A DNA stretch of 64,000 nucleotides, from contig NZ_VVIW01000009.1 of NCBI RefSeq assembly GCF_011682045.1, positions 1 through 64,000 on the forward strand, given 5' to 3'. Origin of the DNA: Massilia aquatica (GTDB taxonomy: Bacteria; Pseudomonadota; Gammaproteobacteria; Burkholderiales; Burkholderiaceae_D). The notes under the pieces were generated by a model that worked only from the letters and a program-made list of their open reading frames with translations, ran no database searches and had not been told where the DNA came from. Of this stretch, positions 9,701-17,820 are shown one piece after another (position 1 is the stretch's first letter; the number at the start of each line of letters is the position of its first letter). The position numbers were made by a program, and so were the translations under genes.

Positions 9701-10643
9701 TCGGGTCGCCAAGGCGGGTGCCGGTGCCATGCGCCTCGATCAGGCCGATCGAGAGCGGATTGACGCCGGCCGCGCGCCAGGCCTCGACCAGCAATTGCTC
9801 CTGCGCTTCGGCGCTGGGAGCGGCGAAGCCGTTGCTGCGGCCCCCATCCTGATTGCGCGCCCCGCCCAGGATGACGGCGTGCACCGGGTCGCCGTCGCGC
9901 TGGGCCGCAGCCAGCGGCTTGAGCAGGTACACCACGCCCCCTTCGCCCAGGGCGGTGCCGTCGGCCGCCTGGTCGAAGCTGCGGGCGCGCGCGCCGGGCG
10001 ACAAAATGCCCTCGTTGCCGGCCACCAGCGCCAGCGGCGGCCGGCTCATCAGGCGCACGCCACCGGTCAACGCCATCTCGGCCTCGCCGCTGGCGAGCAG
10101 GCGCGCCGCTTCCAGGATCGCGCCGAGCGCCGAGGAGCAGGCGGTGTCGAGCGTGAACGCCGGACCGTGCAGGTCGAGCTGGTAGGCCACGCGTCCGGCC
10201 TGCGCGGCCGGCAGCAGCCCGGTCACCAGCGGCGCCTCCTCGTGCGCGAGCAGCGCCGAGTAGCTCTCGCTGGCGGCGCCGAACACCACCGCGGTACGGC
10301 TGCCGCGTACGCTGTCGAGGGCATGGCCGGCATCCCAGATGGCCTTGCAGCTAAGCTGGAGCAGCAAGCGCTGCTGCGGGTCCATCTGGCGCGCTTCGCG
10401 TAGCGACATGCCGAAAAACCCATGGTCGAACAGGTCGATCCGCTCCAGCAGCGCGCATTCCGAGAGCGCCTCGGCCGCGCCGAAGGCGCCGTCGCGGCGC
10501 CGCGACGGCGGCACCGGGGCGACCAGGTCGCGCCCCTGTTCCAGTGAGGCGGCCAGTTGCGCCAGGTCGGCGCCGGCGCCGGCACCGGGCAAGGCGGCGG
10601 CGATCCCGATGATCGCAATCGGTTGGTTGGCAAAGGTGTGCAT
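6777..10643 (-). CDS. PKS/NRPS hybrid: ketosynthase, degenerate acyltransferase, carrier, condensation domain
   Basis: The 1288 residues contain a complete KS (about 8-430; Cys169 in DTACSSA, His304 in EAHGTGT, His345 in KSNIGH). Next is a shortened AT-like segment (about 440-725). Its nucleophile motif reads GHGSG instead of GHSxG, and it ends in a typical post-AT linker (PTDLFEALRCW). A carrier domain follows (Ser786 in LGGDSL), then a condensation domain (about 850-1270, HHAICDEW). There is no adenylation, ketoreductase or dehydratase domain. The KS could extend the peptide by a ketide unit only if an acyltransferase acts in trans, and none is in the window. The next NRPS also starts with a C domain, so two C domains are adjacent. 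The ATG at 10643 has an AGGAG site, 9 bp after the upstream NRPS. Confidence 0.93.
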   Translation of the reverse strand: MHTFANQPIAIIGIAAALPGAGAGADLAQLAASLEQGRDLVAPVPPSRRRDGAFGAAEALSECALLERIDLFDHGFFGMSLREARQMDPQQRLLLQLSCKAIWDAGHALDSVRGSRTAVVFGAASESYSALLAHEEAPLVTGLLPAAQAGRVAYQLDLHGPAFTLDTACSSALGAILEAARLLASGEAEMALTGGVRLMSRPPLALVAGNEGILSPGARARSFDQAADGTALGEGGVVYLLKPLAAAQRDGDPVHAVILGGARNQDGGRSNGFAAPSAEAQEQLLVEAWRAAGVNPLSIGLIEAHGTGTRLGDPIEYKALSAAFARSTARTGFCVLGSVKSNIGHLDSAAGAAGVLKAVLALKHARRYASAHFRTPNPLLESATSALLLSDRTQDWPSAAPRRAGVSAFGMTGTNVHLVLEQAPPQAQAPVRPGKRSEPVLALLAAHSAAALRRHAACLAAYLEEKGDAALADLAWVQAAGRDHGPYRATLSALDGAQAAAALHAIAAGTQALERCPEAVPVMLLAHEGAVDAATADACLMLAPGLRPWCAQERARLDALDPALRAHADALLHKLVLVRTLLELGVSERNLIGHGSGNLLLDVLRGQSSLAAAAAAAAVQASPAAPDAGRLAQAFAAIAEQGEPVYLAPWPGQLATAATQVAPLRHGAALAGAGAATRSALLAALAVLYRCGVTLDWQALARLGSGDGRRASVPTDLFEALRCWTDAPQPSDAGGLAQPHQPSLAAPAPAPVPADTEQALAAIWRRLLETGSIDSGDDFFDLGGDSLMQTQLANAVKQAFGVDLDFNALYDHPTLAGLAAHIRTLAPQAQAQAAGEPREAGPQRDPGRTRFPASHSQRRMWLLQQLDPQSGAYNVSAAYGLDGALDPDALRTALQRLAARHDILRSAFALDDGELTMLVHAGAAVDFEVAGTPAQDAAALLLRHAARPFDLAAPGAWRVLLLQERGASGHGCLQLVLHHAICDEWSLNLLLRELECDYAAALAGQASPVAPPKLQFGDWAAWERSLALSPQRQRDGEHWQRVLADAPATLALPTDFPPAARQDDAGAWLPLAVPAALTARLREAARAAHGTLFTWLLTGYAAWLARLTQSEDFLIGVPSAGRHHPDAENLPGCFINTLPIRIDASGEPSFRVLFERVRGALNAALEHQRHPFDLMVEQVRAGGDAARSPLVQTLVSLQGNAPGADAQLRLGQAALRALPPQGTVAWFDLSAVLWETAQGGLEGILAYRSALFERATIDSFWQDWCALLEAGLLQPDDSIHHLLHDLAW

Positions 10644-10652
10644 TGCTAGCTC

Positions 10653-13600
10653 CTATAAGCGAAAACTGAAGTCGGCGGCGGCCGGCCGGCCCGCGCCGGC
10701 GTGTTCCAGCGCCGCGGCGATCGCCGCGACCGTGTTCAACTGGAACAGGTCGACCAGCTTGAGCGCGCCGCGATAGCGCTGGTCGATGCGGTCGAACAGG
10801 CGCGTCATGCTCAGCGACGTTCCGCCGGCGGCGAAGAAGCTGACGCTGCGTCCCACCTCGGCGCCGAGCACCTCGCGCCAGAGCGCGGCGACTTCCTGTT
10901 CCAGCGCACCGCGCGGGGGCGCGGCGGCGGCGCCGTCGGCGTGCGGCGGCGCGGCCAGCGCGGCCAGCGCTTTGCGGTCGAGCTTGCCGTTGCGGGTGAG
11001 CGGGAAGCGCTCGACGAACTGCAGCCAGGCCGGCACCATGTAGGCCGGCAGGCGCGCCGCCAGACCGGCCAGCAGCGGCTGCGGGTCGAAACGCTGCGCA
11101 CCGGTGACGAAGCCGACCAGGTACTGGTCGCTGGCGCCGCGCTCGAGCAGCACGGCGGCGTCGGCGATGCGCGCATCGAGCCCGGCCAGCACGCGCTCGA
11201 TCTCGCCCGGTTCGATGCGGATGCCGCGCAGCTTGACCTGCTCGTCGATCCGGCCCAGATAGTCGAGGCGGCCGTCGCCGCTCCAGCGCGCCAGGTCGCC
11301 GCTGCGGTACATGCGCGCCCCGGGCTCCTGCGAGAAGGGATCGGGCAGGAACGCTGCGGCGGTCATGCCGGGCCGGTTCAGGTAGCCACGCGCGACGCCC
11401 TGCCCGCCCAGGTACAGTTCGCCAGGCACGCCCACCGGCAAGGCGTTCAGGCCGGCGTCGAGCACATACGCGCGGGTGCCGGAGAGGGCGCGGCCGATCT
11501 CCGGGGCGCGCCCCGGGGCCGTATCGGCGCAGTCGTGCACGGTGGCGCACACGCTCGCCTCGGTCGGGCCATAGCCGTTCCACAGGCGCACGCAAGAACG
11601 CCAGCGCTGCGCCAGCTCGGCCGGCAGCGCCTCGCCGGCCAGCACCACGCAGCGCAGCGTCCCGGCCGCCGGCGCCAGCAGCGCCAGGTTGGACGGCGGC
11701 AGGGTCAGGTGGGTGATGGCGCGCTCGGCCAGGGTGGCCGCCAGCGCCGTGCCGGGCAACAGCGCGTGCGCGGCGGCCGTCAGGTGCAGGCAGGCGCCGC
11801 TCAGCAGCGCCATCGCCACATCCCACACTGAGGCGTCGAAGCTGACCGGGGCGTATTGCAGCACGTGGGCACCGGGGCCGGCGCCGAAACTGTCGCGATG
11901 CAGCGCCTGCAGCTGAGCCAGCCCGCGATGGCTCAGCATGACCCCTTTCGGCGCGCCCGTCGAACCGGAGGTGTAAATGATGTAGGCCAGGTGCTCCGCG
12001 CTCAGGCGCGCGCCCGGCAGGGCCACGCCGGGGTCGGCCTCGGGAATGGCGTCGGCCAACAGGCACGCGTGCGGCGCCAGGCCCAGCCGCGCCGCCTGCG
12101 CGCCGTCGGTGATGTGCAGGCGCACGCCGGCGTCGGCCGCGAGCGCGCGCAGGCGCTCGTCCGGCAAGAACGGATCGAGGCAAAGGAAGGCGGCGCCGGC
12201 CTTGGACACGGCCAGCAGGGCGACGATCGCCGCGCAGCTCTTGGGCAGCAGCAGCGCCACCCGGTCTTCCAGCGCCACCCCGGCGCCCACCAGGGCGCGC
12301 GCCATGCGCTCCGAGGCCAGGTCCAGTTCGCGGTAGCTGAGCACGCCGTTGTCGTCGCGCACGGCCGGCGCATCGGGCCAGGCCGCCGCCTGGGCGGCGA
12401 ACAGCGCGGGCAAGGTTGCCGGCAGCGGCGCGGCGCCATGCGCCACGGGCGGCGCCGCGCCCAGCGCCAGGCGCGAGAGCGGCGTGCGGGCCTGCCCGGG
12501 CGCCTGCGCCAGCAGCGCTTCGTAGCAGTCGGCCATGGCGCCGATGGTGGCCGGCTCGAACAGGTCGCTCCGGTAATCCCAGGCCGCGTGCCAGCCATCG
12601 TCGTCGCGCCCAATCATCAGCGTGACGTCGTACTGGGTGGCCAGCGGCGGCACGTCCACGCTGGCGCAGCGCAGGCCGGTGGGCAGGCTGCGCGCGCGCA
12701 CTGTATCGTTAAGCACGAACATGGTCTGGATCAGCGGCGTGTGGTTCACGCTGCGCTCGACGTCGAGCGCAGCGATGACCAGTTCGAACGGCGCGCGCTG
12801 GTGATCGAAGGCGGCCAGGCTGTCCTGGCGCGTGCGCAGCAGCAGTTGTTCGAAGCAGGGGTCGGCGGCGAAACCGGCGCGCAGCACCAGGGTGTTGAGC
12901 AGGCAGCCGACCACCTCGCCGGCGCCGGCCACGTCGCGGTTGGCGATCGGCGTGCCGACCAGCACCTCGTCCTGGCGCGACAGGCGCGCCAGCAAGGCCT
13001 GGTACACGCTGAGCAGGGCCACGAACGGGGTGGCCCCGAGCGGCCGGGCCAGCGCCAGCAGGGCCGCGAGCGCCTGCCCGTCGAGGCGGCGGCGCAGCCG
13101 CTCGCCGCGGTACGACGAGGCCTGCGCCGGCGCATGGTCCCAGGCCAGCTGCAGGCGCGGAGGCAGGCCGGCCAGGTGGCCGCGCCAGTAGTCCAGGTCG
13201 GGCGCGAGCAGCGCCGGCCGGTCCAGGTGGGTGCGCTGCCAGCGTGCGTAGTCGCGCGTCGACAGGGCCGGCGCCGGCGCCGGCGCATTGCCGGCGCGCA
13301 CGGCGTTGTAAGCCTCGAACAGCTGGTCGAACAGCAGCTCGATCGACCAGGCGTCGGCCACCAGGTGGTGGATCACCAGGCCCAGCACCGCCGCCTCCGG
13401 CGCGCGCAGCAGCACCCAGCGCGCCGGCGCTTCGCAAGCCAGGTCGAACGGGCTCTCGAGCAGGCCGCGCAGGACCGGGGCGCAGGCTTGCAGGCTGTCG
13501 ATGCCGGATTCCTGCAGCCAGGCCGCCTGCCCGGCCACGGCGCGTTGGCGCGGGACGCCGTCGGCGCCGCTGTCGACGCGCAGGCGCAGCGCTTCGTGGC

Positions 13601-16600
13601 GCTCGGTCAGCCATTGCAGGGCGCGGCGCAAGGCCTCGGTGTCGAGCGCGCCGTCGAGGCGCACGGCGGCGCCGATATTGAGCATGGAACTGTCCGGACG
13701 CATGCGCTGGAGCAGCCACATGCGCTCCTGGGCGAACGACAGCGGCGCGGCGCCCTGGTCGGCGCTGGCGACCAGTGGCGCCACGTCGGGTTCCTGCATG
13801 CGCAGCTCGTCGGCCAGCGCCGCCAGGGCGCGCACGGTGCGGTGCTTGAAGATATCGGACAGGCGCAGGCGCACCTGCAGCCGTTCGCGCACGCCCACCA
13901 GCAACTGCATCGCCAGCAGCGAATGCCCGCCGAGCGCGACGAAGTCGGCGTCGGCGCCGAGCGGGCCGACCTTGAGCACCTGCGCCATCAGCGCGGCCAG
14001 TGCGCTTTCGCTGGCGCTGGCCGCGCCGGCGCCATCCTGGCCGGGCGCGGCCGCGCCGGTTGCGGGCGCGGGCAGGAGCGCGCGCTCGATCTTGCCGTTG
14101 GCATTGAGCGGAAACTGCGCCAGCCGCACCAGGTAGTGCGGCACCATGAAGGCCGGCAGCTCGTCCGCCAGCGCGGCGCGCACGGCCTCCTCCCCGGCCG
14201 CGCCGGTCCAGTAGGCCACCAGATGCTCGGCGCCGCCCACCGTGCGCACCAGCACCAGCGCCTGCTCGACGCCGGCCACCGCGCGCGCCCGGCTTTCGAT
14301 CTCCGCGGTCTCGATGCGGAAACCGCGCAGCTTGACCTGATGGTCGAAGCGCCCCAGGTAGCGCAACTGGCCCTGCTCGCTCACGCGCACCCGGTCGCCG
14401 GTGCGGTACATGCGCCCGCCCGCCAGGAAGGGATCGGGCAGGAAGCGTTCGGCGCTCAGGGCCGGCCGGCCCAGGTAGCCGAGCGCGACCCCGGCCCCGC
14501 CCAGGTACAGTTCGCCGTCGGCGCCGAGCGGCGCCGGCAGCAGCCGGCTGTCGAGCACATACGCGCTGGTGCCGTCGATCGGCGCACCGATGGCCGGCTC
14601 GTCGGTAGCGCCGCGCGCCACTTCGCACCAGGTCGAGTAGGTAGTGTCTTCGGACGGCCCGTACAGGTTGAACACGCGCACTGCGGGCGCGGCGGCGTGG
14701 ATGGCCTCGACCAGGGTCCTGGCCAGCGCTTCGCCGGCCAGGTTGACCACCCGCACCTGGCCGGCCAGGGCGCCGGCGCGCAGCAGCTCCGTCATCGCCG
14801 ACGGTACCGTATTGATCAGGGTCGGCACCGGCGCGGCCTGTTCAACCAGGTCGAGCACGGTATTGACCAGGCGCACGGTTCCGCCGCGCGCCAGCGGCAG
14901 GAAAATCTCGAACACCGACAGGTCGAAGCAGACCGAAGTACTGGCCAGCACCATCGACAGGTGCTGCGCGCCGAACGCGCCGGCGGCCCAGCCGAGAAAG
15001 GCGCGCAAGGCCCGGTGCGGGATCGCCACGCCCTTCGGACGCCCGGTCGAGCCGGAGGTGTAGATCAGGTAGGCCGTGCTCTCCGGCGGCGCGGCCGGCC
15101 AGGCCGGGCAGGCGCCCGGCTGCGGCGGCGCCAGCGCCGCGAGGTCGAGCAGGCTGGCCACGCCCGGCGCCAGCACGCCGCGCGTGGCCGGCTCGACCAG
15201 GATCAGCGCGCAGCGCGCATCCTCGGCGATAAACCCCAGCCGGCCGGGCGGATAGGCCGGGTCGAACGGCACGTAGGCGGCCCCGCAGGCGAGCACCGCG
15301 AACAGGCTCGCCACCAGGTCGGACTGGCGGCGCAGGCAGACCCCGACGAAGTCGCCCGGCCCGACCCCGGCCGCCTGCAGGCCGGCCCGGATCGCGGCGA
15401 TGCGCCCGGCCAGTTCGGCGTAGCTGAGCGTGCGTTCGGCGTGCAGCGCCGGCGCGTCCGGCTGGGCCCGGGCCTGGGCGGCAAAGGCGGCGACCGGATC
15501 GAGCGGCGCCGGCATGCGCTGCGCCAGGCGCAGCGAGGCCAGCACGGCCTGTTCGGCCTGGGTCGCCGGAAGCAGGGCGGACCAGGCGCGCGCGGGCGCC
15601 TCGAGCAGCGCCGTCAACAGCATGTGCCAGTGCGCGAGCATGCGCCGGGCCAGCGCTTGCGGCACGGTGTCGGCGCGATATTCCAGTGCCGCATACACCC
15701 CGGCGGCGGCGCCGTCCGCGCCGGCGGCCAGCGCGGCGTCGATCTGCAGCGTGAGGTCGAACTTGGCATGGCTGTGCTCGACAAAATGCCAGGCCGCCCG
15801 CACGCCCTCGATGTGCGGCAGCGGGCACGGGCCCGGCTGGACCACGAGCATCGATTGCAGCGGGAAGCCGCCGAGGCGCTCGCCGAGCGCGTCGAGCGGC
15901 ACGTCGAGCGCGCAGGCGTCGAAGGCCTGGTCGCGCACGCGCCCGACCAGCGCGCTCCAGGTGTCGGCAGGGTCGACCCGCACGCGCACCGGGACCGTAT
16001 TGACGAACAGGCCATAGGTGTGCGCATCCTGTTCGTGCGCGCGCCCTGCCACCGGGACCCCGAACACGACCTCCTCCTGGCCGGTAAACCGGGCCAGCAG
16101 CACCGCGTAAGCGGTGGCGTACAGCACGAATGGCGTGGCGCCGTGATGGCGCGCCTGCTGCTCCACGCGCGCCACCAGCGCGGGTGCCAGCGGCATGCGC
16201 TCGGTTGAGGCCGGGGTTGCCTGCTCCAGGCGCACGCCGGCGAAGGGCAAGTCGAGCACGGGGGAGGCGCCGGCGAGCAGCGCCGCCGCCTGATCGAGCT
16301 CGGCGGCGAATGCGCGGCTCGCCAGGCGCGCGCTTTCGCGCGCCACCGCGTCGCGGTAGTCGCCGGGGACGCTGTCCCAGCGCGGCCGGGCGCCGCGCGC
16401 AATGGCGCCGTAGGCTTGGCCGAGTTCGGCGAACAGCAGGCCCGACGACCAGCCATCGGTAACGATATGGTGGATGCTCAGCACCAGCAGCGCCTCGCGC
16501 TCGCCGAGCATCAGCAGGCTGGCGCGGTACAGCGGGCCGCCGGCCAGGTCGAAGGGCTGCGCCAGTTCCCCGTCGAGCCAGGCGCGCACGGCGCCGCGAT

Positions 16601-16877
16601 CGCACTGGTGCACGGCCAGGCGCACGGGATGGGCGGCCGGCGGCAGCACGCGCTGGGTCAGGCCGGCGCTGTCGAGATCGAACACCGCGCGCAACTGCGC
16701 GTGGCGCTCGACCAGCGCGGCCAGGGCTTGTTCCATCCAGGCCGCATCGATGCGGCCGGCCAGGCTGATCGCCTCGGTCACGGTGTAGGCGCGGCTGTCC
16801 GGATAGCGGTGCTGGAGCGCCCACAGCCGGCGCTGGGCCGAGGATGCGGCAAAGCTGTTGCTGTTATCACGAGGCAT
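10653..16877 (-). CDS. Bimodular NRPS, C-A-T-C-A-T
   Basis: The 2074-residue protein starts at the ATG at 16877, with GAGGAAG upstream, rather than at any earlier in-frame start inside the thioesterase gene. Domains are C1 (about 1-440, HHIVTDGW at 136), A1 (about 465-960, TSGSTGRPKG), T1 (about 1030, LGGHSLLAM), C2 (about 1080-1500, HHLVADAW, with Ala for the usual Gly), A2 (about 1520-1990, TSGSTGAPKG) and T2 (about 2030, AGGTSLSM). Reading the pocket by hand, A1 gives D-L-F-N-N-A-L-T-Y-K, which I recall as an alanine code. A2 gives D-A-W-T-V-A-G-V-C-K, close to phenylalanine-type codes. C1 at the N terminus with no preceding carrier suggests an acyl-accepting starter C domain. It is the first assembly-line protein of the operon. 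Confidence 0.95.
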   Translation of the reverse strand: MPRDNSNSFAASSAQRRLWALQHRYPDSRAYTVTEAISLAGRIDAAWMEQALAALVERHAQLRAVFDLDSAGLTQRVLPPAAHPVRLAVHQCDRGAVRAWLDGELAQPFDLAGGPLYRASLLMLGEREALLVLSIHHIVTDGWSSGLLFAELGQAYGAIARGARPRWDSVPGDYRDAVARESARLASRAFAAELDQAAALLAGASPVLDLPFAGVRLEQATPASTERMPLAPALVARVEQQARHHGATPFVLYATAYAVLLARFTGQEEVVFGVPVAGRAHEQDAHTYGLFVNTVPVRVRVDPADTWSALVGRVRDQAFDACALDVPLDALGERLGGFPLQSMLVVQPGPCPLPHIEGVRAAWHFVEHSHAKFDLTLQIDAALAAGADGAAAGVYAALEYRADTVPQALARRMLAHWHMLLTALLEAPARAWSALLPATQAEQAVLASLRLAQRMPAPLDPVAAFAAQARAQPDAPALHAERTLSYAELAGRIAAIRAGLQAAGVGPGDFVGVCLRRQSDLVASLFAVLACGAAYVPFDPAYPPGRLGFIAEDARCALILVEPATRGVLAPGVASLLDLAALAPPQPGACPAWPAAPPESTAYLIYTSGSTGRPKGVAIPHRALRAFLGWAAGAFGAQHLSMVLASTSVCFDLSVFEIFLPLARGGTVRLVNTVLDLVEQAAPVPTLINTVPSAMTELLRAGALAGQVRVVNLAGEALARTLVEAIHAAAPAVRVFNLYGPSEDTTYSTWCEVARGATDEPAIGAPIDGTSAYVLDSRLLPAPLGADGELYLGGAGVALGYLGRPALSAERFLPDPFLAGGRMYRTGDRVRVSEQGQLRYLGRFDHQVKLRGFRIETAEIESRARAVAGVEQALVLVRTVGGAEHLVAYWTGAAGEEAVRAALADELPAFMVPHYLVRLAQFPLNANGKIERALLPAPATGAAAPGQDGAGAASASESALAALMAQVLKVGPLGADADFVALGGHSLLAMQLLVGVRERLQVRLRLSDIFKHRTVRALAALADELRMQEPDVAPLVASADQGAAPLSFAQERMWLLQRMRPDSSMLNIGAAVRLDGALDTEALRRALQWLTERHEALRLRVDSGADGVPRQRAVAGQAAWLQESGIDSLQACAPVLRGLLESPFDLACEAPARWVLLRAPEAAVLGLVIHHLVADAWSIELLFDQLFEAYNAVRAGNAPAPAPALSTRDYARWQRTHLDRPALLAPDLDYWRGHLAGLPPRLQLAWDHAPAQASSYRGERLRRRLDGQALAALLALARPLGATPFVALLSVYQALLARLSRQDEVLVGTPIANRDVAGAGEVVGCLLNTLVLRAGFAADPCFEQLLLRTRQDSLAAFDHQRAPFELVIAALDVERSVNHTPLIQTMFVLNDTVRARSLPTGLRCASVDVPPLATQYDVTLMIGRDDDGWHAAWDYRSDLFEPATIGAMADCYEALLAQAPGQARTPLSRLALGAAPPVAHGAAPLPATLPALFAAQAAAWPDAPAVRDDNGVLSYRELDLASERMARALVGAGVALEDRVALLLPKSCAAIVALLAVSKAGAAFLCLDPFLPDERLRALAADAGVRLHITDGAQAARLGLAPHACLLADAIPEADPGVALPGARLSAEHLAYIIYTSGSTGAPKGVMLSHRGLAQLQALHRDSFGAGPGAHVLQYAPVSFDASVWDVAMALLSGACLHLTAAAHALLPGTALAATLAERAITHLTLPPSNLALLAPAAGTLRCVVLAGEALPAELAQRWRSCVRLWNGYGPTEASVCATVHDCADTAPGRAPEIGRALSGTRAYVLDAGLNALPVGVPGELYLGGQGVARGYLNRPGMTAAAFLPDPFSQEPGARMYRSGDLARWSGDGRLDYLGRIDEQVKLRGIRIEPGEIERVLAGLDARIADAAVLLERGASDQYLVGFVTGAQRFDPQPLLAGLAARLPAYMVPAWLQFVERFPLTRNGKLDRKALAALAAPPHADGAAAAPPRGALEQEVAALWREVLGAEVGRSVSFFAAGGTSLSMTRLFDRIDQRYRGALKLVDLFQLNTVAAIAAALEHAGAGRPAAADFSFRL

Positions 16878-16894
16878 CGTCAGATCTTCCTCAG

Positions 16895-17602
16895 TCAGGT
16901 GAGCGCGGCATCGGCCAGCGCGTCGTGCGCCAGGTCGGCGCGGATACCGCGGCAGATGCTGGCGCGTTGCGAACGGATGACGAAGTGGTCGCCCGGGTAA
17001 AGCCGCACGCGCGCCCCGTTGGCGCCGAGCCGGGTCCATTCGCGCAGGTCGGCGCCGGGGACGAACGCGTCCGCTTCGGCGCCGAACACGGTGAGCGGGC
17101 AGCGCACCGTTTCTTGCGGCGACGCCTGCCAGGTTTCCACCACGCGGAAATCGGCGCGCAGGATCGGCAGGAACATCGACATCAGTTCCGCATTGGCCAG
17201 CACGTCGGGGTCGGTGCCGCTCATCGCCGCCAGCTCGGCGGCGAGCTGCGCATCGGACATCTGGTGGCGCAGCGGCGGCACGGGCGGCAGGAAGGGCGCG
17301 CGCGAGCCGCCCACGAACAGCCGCCGCAGGGTGCGCCCCTGCCCTTCCAGGTGGCACGCCAGCGCATGCGCGACGGTCGAGCCGAAGCTGTAGCCGAGCA
17401 GCGCCAGCGGACCGGGCGTGTCGCACTGCCGGGCCAGGTCGGCCACCAGTTCGGGCATACTGTGCAGCAGCGCCTCGCGATAGCGCCGCCCACGCCCCGG
17501 CAGTTCGGCGCCGACCACCTGCGCCACCGGTCCCAAGGCCTCCTGCCAGCCGCGGAACACCTCGCTGTCGCCGCCCGCATAGGGAATGCAGAACAGCATC
17601 AT
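16895..17602 (-). CDS. Type II thioesterase
   Basis: This 235-residue alpha/beta hydrolase has the GrsT/RifR pattern: CIPYAGGDSEVF at the start, nucleophile GYSFGS, an acidic residue in FGAEADAFV, and His in YPGDHFVI. Such proteins remove misloaded or stalled acyl groups from carrier domains. The start is placed at the ATGATG at 17602, which overlaps the mbtH stop (ATGA). The frame upstream of it would run into mbtH and is not used. It is followed 17 bp later by the bimodular NRPS. Unlike the TE built into the last NRPS module, this one keeps the normal Ser. Confidence 0.92.
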   Translation of the reverse strand: MMLFCIPYAGGDSEVFRGWQEALGPVAQVVGAELPGRGRRYREALLHSMPELVADLARQCDTPGPLALLGYSFGSTVAHALACHLEGQGRTLRRLFVGGSRAPFLPPVPPLRHQMSDAQLAAELAAMSGTDPDVLANAELMSMFLPILRADFRVVETWQASPQETVRCPLTVFGAEADAFVPGADLREWTRLGANGARVRLYPGDHFVIRSQRASICRGIRADLAHDALADAALT

Positions 17603-17820
17603 TGGGCGTCCGCCTGCTCGCGCAGGCTGCGCGGGCGCATGTCGGACCAGTGCGCCTCGATGTAGTCGAGGCAAGCCTGTTTCGGCGCCGGCGCCGGCCC
17701 CGTGGCGCGCCAGCCGGCGGGCAGGCCGCGGTAGGAAGGCCAGATGGAATACTGCTCCTCGTCGTTGATCACGACCTGGTACAGGGGTTCGTTCATGCTC
17801 TCGTTCAGGCTATCGTTCAT
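17599..17820 (-). CDS. MbtH-family NRPS accessory protein
   Basis: This 73-residue protein carries the MbtH signature: NDEEQYSIWPSYRGLPAGW, followed by CLDYIEAHWSDMRP. MbtH proteins bind adenylation domains and are often needed for their solubility or activity, so it probably partners one or more of the three A domains encoded downstream. The ATG at 17820 has AAGGA upstream and overlaps the aminotransferase stop by 4 bp. Both ends therefore show ATGA coupling, which implies translation in fixed ratio with its neighbours. Confidence 0.95.
   Translation of the reverse strand: MNDSLNESMNEPLYQVVINDEEQYSIWPSYRGLPAGWRATGPAPAPKQACLDYIEAHWSDMRPRSLREQADAQ

Noticed and set aside
11856-16208. 1450-codon plus-strand frame antisense to the bimodular NRPS
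   Set aside because: Composition artefact of high-GC codon use; no domain can be recognised, unlike the sense strand.
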